DNA of 64,000 nucleotides. Origin: Bog-756 sp963737625 (lineage in GTDB: Bacteria; Actinomycetota; Acidimicrobiia; Acidimicrobiales; RAAP-2). The stretch covers positions 62,001 to 126,000 of the forward strand of contig CAVTTK010000002.1 in assembly GCA_963737625.1 (NCBI GenBank), read 5' to 3'. The notes under the pieces were generated by a model. It did not search any database. It saw only the letters and a program-made list of their open reading frames with translations, and was not told the origin of the DNA. This document shows, one piece after another, positions 28,450 through 36,414 of the stretch (position 1 is its first letter; the number at the start of each line of letters is the position of its first letter). Made by a program: the position numbers and the translations under genes.

Positions 28450-29259
28450 TCATCGGATGGTCTGGCCGGCGTCGACGGTGAAGTCGAGCCCGGTCACGTA
28501 GCGGGATTCGTCCGAAGCCAGGAAGAGCACGGCCTCGCTGACGTCCCGTGGTTCGATGAACGTGACGGGCAAGGTGTTCTGGAAGACACCCCCGAGGTCG
28601 GGATCGATCTCCAGCAGGGGAGCCAAGGCTCCGAGTCCCATCAGCATCGGGGTGTTCACGCCGGCGGGGAGCACCGTATTGACCCGGATGTGGTGGCGGG
28701 CCAACTCGTTGGCCAACGAGCGGACGATCCCGACCACACCGTGTTTGGCCGCCACGTACGGGGACAGGAAGGGTACGCCCTTGACCCCCGACGTCGACGC
28801 CGTGGCGATCATTGACCCTCCACCGCCCTCGATGAGGAGGGGCACCGCGGTGACCATGGTGTTCCAGACACCGGTGAGATTGGTGTCGAGGGTGTCCTGC
28901 CAGATCTCGGGGGTCACCCGGTCCCAGGACTGGACGCTGCAGATGCCGGCGTTGGCGCTCACGATGTCCAGCCGGCCCAGACGGGATACCCCGTCGGCCA
29001 GGAGCTCCCGCAAGGAGGAGGGATCCCGGACATCGGCCCGGCCGGCCACGATGCGCCGACCCAGTGCCTCCACCAACCGCACCGTCTCCTCCAGGTCGTC
29101 GGCGGTGGCCATCGGGTACCCCACCGATGGGTAGTCCTGGAGGATGTCCATGGCGATGATGTCCGCACCCTCTTCGGCCAATCGCACGGCGTGGCTGCGT
29201 CCCTGGCCTCGCCCCGCGCCCGTGATGAAGGCCACCTTGCCCTCGACTCGCCCGGCCAT
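28450..29259 (-). CDS. Mycofactocin-coupled short-chain dehydrogenase
   Basis: This 269-residue SDR has the Rossmann motif TGAGRGQGRSHA, the NAG motif (SANAG), the active-site Ser (STSGVKG) and YVAAKHG. Between the second strand and the next helix it has the extra segment MDILQDYPSVGYPMATADDL, characteristic of mycofactocin-coupled SDRs, which hold NAD(H) tightly and need mycofactocin as external electron carrier. The substrate is probably an alcohol. The promoter at 29311-29339 has an operator in its spacer. MftD follows downstream, so cofactor and client may be co-expressed. Confidence 0.87.
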   Translation of the reverse strand: MAGRVEGKVAFITGAGRGQGRSHAVRLAEEGADIIAMDILQDYPSVGYPMATADDLEETVRLVEALGRRIVAGRADVRDPSSLRELLADGVSRLGRLDIVSANAGICSVQSWDRVTPEIWQDTLDTNLTGVWNTMVTAVPLLIEGGGGSMIATASTSGVKGVPFLSPYVAAKHGVVGIVRSLANELARHHIRVNTVLPAGVNTPMLMGLGALAPLLEIDPDLGGVFQNTLPVTFIEPRDVSEAVLFLASDESRYVTGLDFTVDAGQTIR

Positions 29260-29310
29260 GGCCCTCAGCGCCCCGGAGCCGGGACGTCGCCGCGGATTCC
29301 CACCTCGGCG

Positions 29311-29339
29311 ATAGTAATGGCACTCAGTGCCATTTACAA
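29311..29339 (-). promoter_or_regulatory. SDR-mftD promoter with palindromic operator in the spacer
   Basis: Minus-strand -35 TTGTAA (29339-29334) and -10 TACTAT (29316-29311) are separated by exactly 17 nt. The spacer is the centre of a perfect palindrome, AATGGCACT-C-AGTGCCATT (29316-29334). A repressor bound there would block RNA polymerase. The size and symmetry suit a TetR-family protein. No regulator gene is adjacent. Confidence 0.75.
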
Positions 29340-29406
29340 GGGGACGCGCCAGGGCCGCACCCGCATGTTCGTGCCACGGCGGGCCCGACACCGGCCCGGG
29401 TCTCCC

Positions 29407-29760
29407 TCATGTGGGCCCGGGGGTGGTGATGCGGGCCACCACCTCCTCGGGATCGGGTGCGGTGATGACGATCCTGGAGAAGGGTTGGCCTACGAGTTCC
29501 ACCACGACGCCGCGACCCTTGCCATGGACTACGGCGAAGTCCTTACCGAACGACCCCCGCCGCGTCCCCACGGCGATGACGCCGGGGATTCCTGTCCCCG
29601 GGGCCCGGATGCCCCGCAGTTCGGCCCAGACATCCTCGGTGACCCGGACGGTGGCCACCGAGGACCTCGGGACCACCACGTCCCGGTGCATGCTCTCGAG
29701 GTGCTCCTCGCTGGACAGGCGCAGGGCCAACTGGTCGCCGTCGACCTCCAGTTGGGCCAT
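29407..29760 (-). CDS. Conserved hypothetical protein, PH-domain-like
   Basis: The 117-residue protein looks like a single small beta-rich domain: DGDQLALRLSSEEHLESMH, VPRSSVATVRVTED and PFSRIVITAPDPEEVVARI. This resembles small bacterial PH-like proteins, though I am not certain of the family. There is no signal or membrane segment. ATG 29760 is chosen because TACGCT lies 6 nt upstream. It is divergent from the EAL gene with a 103-nt gap. Confidence 0.7.
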   Translation of the reverse strand: MAQLEVDGDQLALRLSSEEHLESMHRDVVVPRSSVATVRVTEDVWAELRGIRAPGTGIPGVIAVGTRRGSFGKDFAVVHGKGRGVVVELVGQPFSRIVITAPDPEEVVARITTPGPT

Positions 29761-29766
29761 GGCCAG

Positions 29767-29772
29767 AGCGTA
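29767..29772 (-). promoter_or_regulatory. Leaderless -10 box TACGCT for the PH-like gene
   Basis: TACGCT-N6-ATG on the minus strand. Confidence 0.45.
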
Positions 29773-29863
29773 GCGATCGACCGGGCGGGGCTCGGGCTGT
29801 CCGCCCGTCGAGTACGTGCCCACCTGGACTTAAGGTTCACCGGCGGACCGCCGATACTCGTCC

Positions 29864-31576
29864 ATGGCTCTGTCGTCCGAGCAGCTCGGTCTGGAATCGG
29901 ACAGTCCGTTCGCGGTGCGTCGAGCCATTCAGTTCCTGTGCGAGCCGGGGGTGGTGGAGGCCTACGTCCAACCGGTCGTCCGACCGGCCGACCAGCTCGT
30001 CGTGGGGTACGAGGCCCTGGCCCGAATGCCTCTCGCTCCCGTCCGGTCACCCGACTGGTGGTTGGCCAAGGCCGAGGAGGTCGGCCTCCGGGCCAGTCTG
30101 GAGGTGGCCTGCCTGGCCGCGGCCACCGATCTCGGCCCGCCGCCCGACGAGCGCCTGCTCTTCGTCAATCTGAGCCCGTCGCTGCTGGCTGAACCGGCGG
30201 CGCTAGGCCTGCTGGACCGACTGCCCGAGCGGGTGGTGGTGGAGCTGACCGAGCAGGAGGCGGTGGAGGACTACGACGGGCTCCGCCGCGACCTGGCGCC
30301 CTGGCTGGCCCGCGGGGTGCGCATCGCCATCGACGACGCCGGGGCCGGCTACTCGAGCCTCAGGCACGTGATCGAGCTCACGCCCGATTTTCTGAAGCTC
30401 GATCGTGAGTTGGTCCGCCACCTCGACCGGGACCGGAACCGCCGCGCCCTGGTGGGTGCCATGTCGGCGTTCGCCGCCGAGGTCGGGACCAGCGTCATCG
30501 CCGAGGGCGTGGAGACGGCCGAGGAGCTGGAGATACTCCGGGACGCCGAGGTCGACCTGGTCCAGGGCTACCTGCTGGCCCGACCCGGGGTACCGTGGCC
30601 GGCGCTGATCGACCACTCGCCGTCCGGCGGCGGGGAGGGAGGACCGGCCACCGGGAACGGAATCGGCGGCCGAGCAGCGGATGATCGAGGCCCTCGACCG
30701 GGCTCCGGACTCCAGGCGGGCCTGCGCCGCCGTGGTCGAGCATCTGTTCCGCCAGGGCCAGATCATGCCCAGTGCCTATCTCGAACGGCACGGGGAGCTT
30801 CGGTGTACGGCCCAACGGGGGCTATGGCAGATCCTCGACGGCATGTCCGGCTCGTCGGGGATCACCGGCCGCACCTGGAAGACCGGGCGGCCCATCGTGG
30901 TCCCCGATGTGGCCAAGAACCCGGCCTACCTCGAGGCCATTCCCGGAGTCGTGTCAGAGATCTGCGTCCCCATCATTGTCAGCGGGAGTCCGGTGGGTGC
31001 GCTCAACGTCGAGTCACTCACGCCCCTACCCAGAGGCATGCTGGCCCAGATGGAGCGGTGTGCCGAGCTCTTGGCCCAGCGACTGCAGATCATCGGGGAT
31101 CATCGGGAGGAGTCGTCGTGGGACCGGACGGTCCGGGCTTCTGTGGTCATCTCCGGCATCGCCGACAATCCTCGGATGCCCGACCGCCTCCTGCGGTGCC
31201 TCCTGGACGCCTCGACCATGGACTCCGCGGCGCTGATCATGAACGGGCCCGACCGGCCCTCGGTGGAGGCCGCGGCGGGACCACTCGGCGAGGCACTGGT
31301 CGAGTTGTCCCCCTCCGAGATCCACTCGCTTTCCTCGCTGGTCAACGACATCCGCTCCTGCTACACCGGCGGCGATGCCTTGGGCCGCGGCTTCGTGGGC
31401 ACCGATTCCCTGCGCGACGCCGGGGCCCGGGTGGTCATGGTCCTCCCCCTGTGGGCCCAACGGACCCGGCTCGGGAGCGTGGTCCTGGCCCACTCCCGTC
31501 CCCTCCAGCTGAGCGGGGAGGAGGTGCGCCCGCTCGAGACCCTGACCGATCACGTGGCCTCGGCGCTGGCCGGTAG
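29864..31576 (+). CDS. EAL-domain c-di-GMP phosphodiesterase, frameshifted
   Basis: Residues 1 to about 250 form an EAL domain: YEALARMP (the EAL position reads EAL), VNLSPSLL, ELTEQEAVEDY, AIDDAGAGYSS (conserved DD), DFLKLDRELV (catalytic Lys) and IAEGVE. It should hydrolyse cyclic di-GMP. After about nucleotide 30640 this frame turns into low-quality sequence up to its stop at 31576, while a GAF domain continues in the +1 frame. The native gene is therefore probably one EAL-GAF protein of about 627 residues interrupted near the G-rich tract at 30627-30652. A GATACT 5 nt before the ATG may be a leaderless -10. Confidence 0.75.
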   Translation: MALSSEQLGLESDSPFAVRRAIQFLCEPGVVEAYVQPVVRPADQLVVGYEALARMPLAPVRSPDWWLAKAEEVGLRASLEVACLAAATDLGPPPDERLLFVNLSPSLLAEPAALGLLDRLPERVVVELTEQEAVEDYDGLRRDLAPWLARGVRIAIDDAGAGYSSLRHVIELTPDFLKLDRELVRHLDRDRNRRALVGAMSAFAAEVGTSVIAEGVETAEELEILRDAEVDLVQGYLLARPGVPWPALIDHSPSGGGEGGPATGNGIGGRAADDRGPRPGSGLQAGLRRRGRASVPPGPDHAQCLSRTARGASVYGPTGAMADPRRHVRLVGDHRPHLEDRAAHRGPRCGQEPGLPRGHSRSRVRDLRPHHCQRESGGCAQRRVTHAPTQRHAGPDGAVCRALGPATADHRGSSGGVVVGPDGPGFCGHLRHRRQSSDARPPPAVPPGRLDHGLRGADHERARPALGGGRGGTTRRGTGRVVPLRDPLAFLAGQRHPLLLHRRRCLGPRLRGHRFPARRRGPGGHGPPPVGPTDPARERGPGPLPSPPAERGGGAPARDPDRSRGLGAGR

Positions 31577-31745
31577 GCGCCGGATGGCCTTTCCTGCCGC
31601 CACCGTCCGGTGGGATCGGAGGTCGCCCGGCCAGAGCGGGTCCCTGCCTACCCGTTGGGAGCGACGCGTTGCGACGCCAGCGAGTCCGCCACCACCAGGC
31701 CCGCCACCACCAGGGCCATCAGGGGGATCACCACACCCAGATTGA
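30681..31745 (+). CDS. GAF-domain sensory half of the EAL-GAF protein
   Basis: This frame encodes 354 residues. Residues 1-135 form a GAF domain (GITGRTWKTGRPIVVPDVAKNP is typical, as is the CVPIIVSGSPVGALNVES strand pair). A second GAF-like region follows (about 145-300). The frame opens at a stop near 30605, has no start codon before ATG 30681 and has no clear ribosome binding site there, so it is better read as the continuation of the EAL gene after a one-base frameshift. The last 30-40 residues overlap the convergent LtrA gene and are Pro-rich. Confidence 0.7.
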   Translation: MIEALDRAPDSRRACAAVVEHLFRQGQIMPSAYLERHGELRCTAQRGLWQILDGMSGSSGITGRTWKTGRPIVVPDVAKNPAYLEAIPGVVSEICVPIIVSGSPVGALNVESLTPLPRGMLAQMERCAELLAQRLQIIGDHREESSWDRTVRASVVISGIADNPRMPDRLLRCLLDASTMDSAALIMNGPDRPSVEAAAGPLGEALVELSPSEIHSLSSLVNDIRSCYTGGDALGRGFVGTDSLRDAGARVVMVLPLWAQRTRLGSVVLAHSRPLQLSGEEVRPLETLTDHVASALAGRRRMAFPAATVRWDRRSPGQSGSLPTRWERRVATPASPPPPGPPPPGPSGGSPHPD

Positions 31746-32922
31746 CCGACCCGGCCAGAAAGGCCAGGGCCAGCAGGGCGAGGATGGCCGCCGGCGGATA
31801 CCAGCGTCGAAGGGGCCAGTCCCAGTGGAAGACGGCGTGGAGGCCCGCCGTCACGCCGAGGAAGATGGCCACCGGAATGGCCACGGCCAGGGCCGCAGTG
31901 ATCCTCGACGCACTGCCGTGATGTTCCACCGTGCTCACCGCCACCTCCAGGCCGGCTCCGAAGGCGGCCACCGAGGCGAAGACGAAGTAGTGGGCGTATC
32001 CCCAGACGAAGGCCAGGTGGGGGGTGATGCGGAGGGCCTGCTCGGCCGGATGTTCGAAGTACCACCACCACAGTCCGAAGACCAGGGCCAGGCCGCCGAC
32101 GGCCAGTCCCACCAGTGATGCCGAGATGGAGTCGGACGTCACCGCCTCCTGGATGGCGATGGTGGCGGCGGCCACAACCTCGCCCAGGACGATGAGCGTG
32201 AACAGTCCGTAGCGCTCGTTGATGTGGCCGGGATGCCAGGTGGTGGACCTGCGACCCCGCTCGGCCCACCATGGGACGGCCATCTCCCCCGCCCCCAGCA
32301 CGCAAAAGGTGACGTCTCCCCATGAGTGGGGCAGGAAGAGCCGCACTACCCAGCCGATCTGGAGGACGGTGATCCCGAGGGCGTAGCGGAGGGCCACCGG
32401 GCGCCCTACCGGGTCGGAGGCCGCGGCCCGGAGCCACTGGCCGACCATGGCCACCCGCATCACCACGTAGCCGACGGTGATGGTGGCGTAGTCGCCACCG
32501 GAGAAGGCGGAGGCCACCCCGGCGGCCAGCACCAACGCCCCGGCGATCTGCACGAACGTCAGGAGACGGTAGGCGACGTCGTCGATGTCGTAGGCCGAGG
32601 CGAACCAGGTGAAGTTCACCCACGCCCACCAGATGGCGAAGAAGACCATGATGTAGCCGACGACGGTCGACCCGATGCGGCCGGCCGTGATTCCGTGCTG
32701 CAGATCGGCCGCGGCCTGCGACACGGCCACCACGAAGCAGAGATCGAAGAGCAGTTCCAGCGGCGTCGACGCCCGATGGTCCTCGTCGGTGGACCGCGGA
32801 CCCATGGAACGCAGCCAGCCGGTGCTGATCACTGTGCCGGCTCGAGTGACCGGCTCCGTGGTGACCGGCGCCACGGTGACCGGCGCGGGCGGCTCCGTGG
32901 TGATCGGTGCCAGTGTGATCAA
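31648..32922 (-). CDS. LtrA (low temperature requirement) family membrane protein
   Basis: The 424-residue protein has about ten transmembrane segments and the LtrA signature TPLELLFDLCFVVAVSQ near the N-terminus and HPGHINERYGLFTLIVLGE in the middle. The family is named from a Listeria cold-growth locus; its biochemical role is unknown. The TTG start is chosen because GAGGAGTGAGG precedes it; the first 35 residues are an unusual VT/PVTTEP-rich stretch encoded by near-repeated GTGACCGG sequence. A downstream ATG (about 32806) just before the family core is an alternative. Confidence 0.85.
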   Translation of the reverse strand: MITLAPITTEPPAPVTVAPVTTEPVTRAGTVISTGWLRSMGPRSTDEDHRASTPLELLFDLCFVVAVSQAAADLQHGITAGRIGSTVVGYIMVFFAIWWAWVNFTWFASAYDIDDVAYRLLTFVQIAGALVLAAGVASAFSGGDYATITVGYVVMRVAMVGQWLRAAASDPVGRPVALRYALGITVLQIGWVVRLFLPHSWGDVTFCVLGAGEMAVPWWAERGRRSTTWHPGHINERYGLFTLIVLGEVVAAATIAIQEAVTSDSISASLVGLAVGGLALVFGLWWWYFEHPAEQALRITPHLAFVWGYAHYFVFASVAAFGAGLEVAVSTVEHHGSASRITAALAVAIPVAIFLGVTAGLHAVFHWDWPLRRWYPPAAILALLALAFLAGSVNLGVVIPLMALVVAGLVVADSLASQRVAPNG

Positions 32923-33181
32923 GCCAGCCTCACTCCTCGGGGGAACGGGATCGGTGGGGCCGGGGAGGGCAGGGCCCGGACGTCGTGCCGGGCACCGGCC
33001 CCGGCCGGGCTCTCCCGGCGAGGCGCATGCTACCGGGGCCGCACCAAGCCCCGGAGCCCCTCGGGCCCGTTCCCCGCACGCGTCCGGGCGTGGCCCCGGC
33101 CAGGGGTGCCCGGTACCATCGGGCCGGTCGGACGGCGGCGGGCATCGCCGTCGGACCGACAGCGAGTAGTGAGGAGCCACC

Positions 33182-33481
33182 ATGACGGACGCCGAGGAGT
33201 TCTGCCACCATCTCGACCAGGTACAGGAGGTCAGCCCTTCTGCCGACGGGTGTGAGGACTGCCTCCGCACCGGGGGCCAGTGGGTGCATCTCCGGATGTG
33301 CATGATCTGCGGCCACGTCGGCTGTTGCGACAACTCGCCCGGCCGTCACGCCACGGCCCACTTCGACGAGGTCGGCCACCCCCTCATCCAGTCCTTCGAA
33401 CCGGGTGAGGCGTGGTGGTGGTGCTACGTCGACGAGTTCGCCTTCGAGGTGGACGGCGTCCCTCAGTTCCAGCACTCCTAG
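33182..33481 (+). CDS. UBP-type zinc finger protein
   Basis: This 99-residue protein is a single ZnF-UBP domain with its Cys/His set: C-H-H near residue 8, DGCEDC, LRMCMICGHVGCCDN and HATAHF, with HPLIQSF at the end. Bacterial stand-alone members are common in Actinobacteria with unknown role. GAGGAG lies 5 nt before the ATG, and TACCAT (33115-33120) is a possible -10. Confidence 0.9.
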   Translation: MTDAEEFCHHLDQVQEVSPSADGCEDCLRTGGQWVHLRMCMICGHVGCCDNSPGRHATAHFDEVGHPLIQSFEPGEAWWWCYVDEFAFEVDGVPQFQHS

Positions 33482-33551
33482 GCCACCGGACCGCCGCGAT
33501 CCGGGCGGTCACCCAGGCCCAGGTGTCCACATCGCTAGGGTCAGATCACCC

Positions 33552-34837
33552 ATGACGCCGATCCGACCAACCGGACGCCGCCGCGCCCGACGACCTGTGG
33601 TGGCCGCCTCGCTGGGACTGGCCACCGTGGCCCTGTCCGGCTGCGGCGTCTTCTCCCAACCGCGCCCGGCCCCGGCCGGGGGGTCGTCGTTGGCCCCGGC
33701 GGGTGCGGTGGGTTACGTGGTGTGCCCGAATGCCGTGACGCCCGTGGAGCTGGCGAGCCGGACGGCTGAGGCCCCGATCGCTCTCCCGGTCTCGGGAACG
33801 CCCGACCTCGGCGACTTCGCCATCGCCACCTCGCCCGACGGTCGGTGGGCCTACGTGGTGACGGCCGACGGCACCATCTCGGCGGCACCGACGTCCCCCA
33901 CCACGACCGCGCCTCCCGGCGGAACGGCCGCGGCCACCTCGACCCCGACCTCCACGGTCCCCTCCACCGCACCGGCGACCACGACCGCACCGGCGGCCGC
34001 CGCCCCCGGACCCGTCTCCACCATCGGCGTCCAGAACGTCGTCATCCCCATCAATCTGGTGACGCAGCGGGCCGGGCGTCCCATCGACATCCCCGGGCAG
34101 GGCGCCACCCACGCCATCGTGGTCCTCCCCGGCGGTCACACCGTGCTCGCCACCAGCGGGAGCACCATCGTTCCCGTGGACGTGGACCACCGGCGGGTGG
34201 GCCGGCCCCTCGACCTGGGCGCGGGACGCACGATCTTCGGGTTGGCCCTCAATCCTGTGGCCCCCGCCGTCTACGCCCTGGTCGGCGGCGGGGTGGTTCC
34301 CGTCGACACGTCCAACGCAACGGTCGGGGCCACCGTAGCCACCGGTCTGACCGTCTCGTCGGTCTATTCACCGCACGGCATCGCCGTGACTGACGACGGT
34401 GCCACCGTCTACGTCGTCGGACAGGGCCCACCGGATTTCGGCGGTCGGGTCCTGCCCATCGCCACGGCCACCGGCACCCCCGGGACCGCCGCCAGCTTCG
34501 ACAATTACGGCATCGCCGACCCGGCCGCCCTGGCCGTGGAGCCGGACGGCAGCTCCCTGCTGGTGGCGGACTCGGCCAACAATTGGATCAACCCGCTGCC
34601 CGTGGCCAGCTTCACCGACCCCCCCAGCCGGTCCGGCTCCCGCCCCAGGCCACCGGTCAGCCCAGCTCGGGCACCCAGCACCCCACCGACATCGTCCTCG
34701 GCCCGTCGGGAAGCGGTGCCTACGTGGTGGTGGGATTCGATTCCGTCCTGCCCTACGATCCGGCGTCCCAGACCTTCGGCCGGTCCATTCCGGTGTGCAC
34801 CGGGGCCTCGTCGATGGCCGTGGCGCCGGCCCCCTGA
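33552..34837 (+). CDS. Beta-propeller lipoprotein with a frameshift
   Basis: A signal peptide with a lipobox (VALSGCG, Cys33) starts a protein with YVTN-type beta-propeller repeats (IATSPDGRWAYVVTADG, IAVTDDGATVYVVGQG, LAVEPDGSSLLVADSAN). A Thr/Pro/Ala-rich insert sits in the first blade. At the C7 run 34619-34625 the frame shifts: the repeat pattern continues in the -1 frame (DIVLGPSGSGAYVVVGFDS) to a stop at 34837, while the original frame runs out of propeller sequence. One extra C would restore a protein of about 428 residues. Likely an exported surface lipoprotein of unknown ligand. Confidence 0.7.
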
Positions 34838-34850
34838 CCTCGACCCGGGA

Positions 34851-36338
34851 TCAGCCGTCAGGGGGGACGTCGATCCCCGATGCCCGTACGGCATCGACGG
34901 CGTCCGCCGACCGGTAGACGGCCGGGCCCTCGCCGGCGGCCTGTAGGAGCTCGTCCAGCGCCAACGGTATGCCGGCGGTGAGGTTCCACAGGCGGGGGAT
35001 GGTGTCCGGACTGGCATGGATTCCCCAGTAGAGGATGCCGCGGTAGCTCATGATGGTGATGTTGACCCCCATGCCGTCCATGACCGGGCCCAGCGGGAAC
35101 CCGGCCACCAGCTCGGCCCCGCCCAGGTACAGCGGGAAATCCGGCCCGGGCACGTTGGAGATGACCAGGTTGGCGATGGGCCGGTGCCGGTCGGCCAGAC
35201 GCAGCCGGGTGTAGAACCGGGCGGCGTTGGCGAAGAAGTTCGGTGTGGCGTGCTCGGCCCAGGTGATCAGGGTGTCCGGTCCCAACGCCTCGTGCTCCTC
35301 CTTGGCCCCCAGGGTCCCCTCGTGGATGGCGCGGAGCCGCTCCAGGGGGTCGCCCAACTCCACGGGAAGCTGGACGAACATCGTCGAGACCTGATTGGAG
35401 CCCCGGGGATCGTCCACGTCCGACCGGACCGACACCGGGACCACGGCGACCAGGGGCTTGGTCGGGAGCTCGTCACCCTCCAGGAGGAATCCCCGCAGGG
35501 CGCCCGTGCACACCGCCAGGACCACGTCGTTCACGGTGGTGCCGCTGGCGTTCTTCAGCCGCTTGACGTCGTCCAGACCGATGGCGGTGAGGGACACGCT
35601 GCGCCGCCAGGTCACCGAGCCGTTGAACGAGGTCCGCGGGGCGGACAGGGGTAGCGCCGCTTTGGCCTGGGGGGCCCGGTTGTGGGGTTCCTGACGGACC
35701 CGGCGCACGTTGAGGACTCGATGTCCGGTGCGCACCAGGTCGCGGGTCATGTCGAGCGGGCGGAGCGTCCGGGCCACCAGGGCCTGGCTCATCAGCTCGA
35801 GCCCCGAGGGCACCCGCTGATCCGCGGGCTGCTCGGCGGGGAGGTCCTCGGCGGTGGGCTCGGGGGTCAGGTCGAACAGGACCGAGAGCAGGGCGGCACC
35901 CGAGACCCCGTCCACCGTCGAGTGGTGCATCTTGGCCACGAAGCCGATCCGGCCACCGGCCAGACCCTCGACGATCCACATCTCCCACAGCGGTCTCGAC
36001 CGGTGCAGAGGACGGCCGGTGATGTCCCCGGCCAGATCGGCGAGTTGGCGGAGGCCACCGGGGCGGGGCACTGCCGCCAGGCGCACGTGGTAGTCGATGT
36101 CGAAGTCGGCGTCGTCCACCCACACCGGGTGTCCGAGGCGGAACGGCACCTCCACCAGCCGTCGGCGGAACACCGGTGCCGAGGGCAGGCGGGCCTCGAT
36201 GGACCGTTTCATGCGGTCGAACGAGTAGCCGCCCGGCACGGTCGAGGGGTCGAAGACCAGGCACAGGCCGATGTGCATGTGCAGGCTCGGGGTCTCGAGG
36301 TAGAGGAAGCTGGCGTCGAGCCCGCTGAGTCGTTCCAT
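34851..36338 (-). CDS. Wax ester synthase/diacylglycerol acyltransferase (WS/DGAT)
   Basis: The 495-residue protein begins with LSGLDASFLYLET and has the catalytic HHxxxDG motif (MHHSTVDG, about residue 135) and the conserved NDVVLAV and PGPDFPLYLGGA segments. Family members esterify acyl-CoA with diacylglycerol or fatty alcohol to make storage lipids. The ATG has GGAGGGAGGA 8 nt upstream. It is divergent from an esterase gene only 76 nt away, so synthesis and hydrolysis of neutral lipids may be coordinated. Confidence 0.93.
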   Translation of the reverse strand: MERLSGLDASFLYLETPSLHMHIGLCLVFDPSTVPGGYSFDRMKRSIEARLPSAPVFRRRLVEVPFRLGHPVWVDDADFDIDYHVRLAAVPRPGGLRQLADLAGDITGRPLHRSRPLWEMWIVEGLAGGRIGFVAKMHHSTVDGVSGAALLSVLFDLTPEPTAEDLPAEQPADQRVPSGLELMSQALVARTLRPLDMTRDLVRTGHRVLNVRRVRQEPHNRAPQAKAALPLSAPRTSFNGSVTWRRSVSLTAIGLDDVKRLKNASGTTVNDVVLAVCTGALRGFLLEGDELPTKPLVAVVPVSVRSDVDDPRGSNQVSTMFVQLPVELGDPLERLRAIHEGTLGAKEEHEALGPDTLITWAEHATPNFFANAARFYTRLRLADRHRPIANLVISNVPGPDFPLYLGGAELVAGFPLGPVMDGMGVNITIMSYRGILYWGIHASPDTIPRLWNLTAGIPLALDELLQAAGEGPAVYRSADAVDAVRASGIDVPPDG

Positions 36339-36414
36339 GCCGCTGTCCTCCCTCCTCTGGCCGGCACCCCCCGGTCCCGACGGCCGATCGGTTTCACCCT
36401 GGCCCCCGGAAAAC

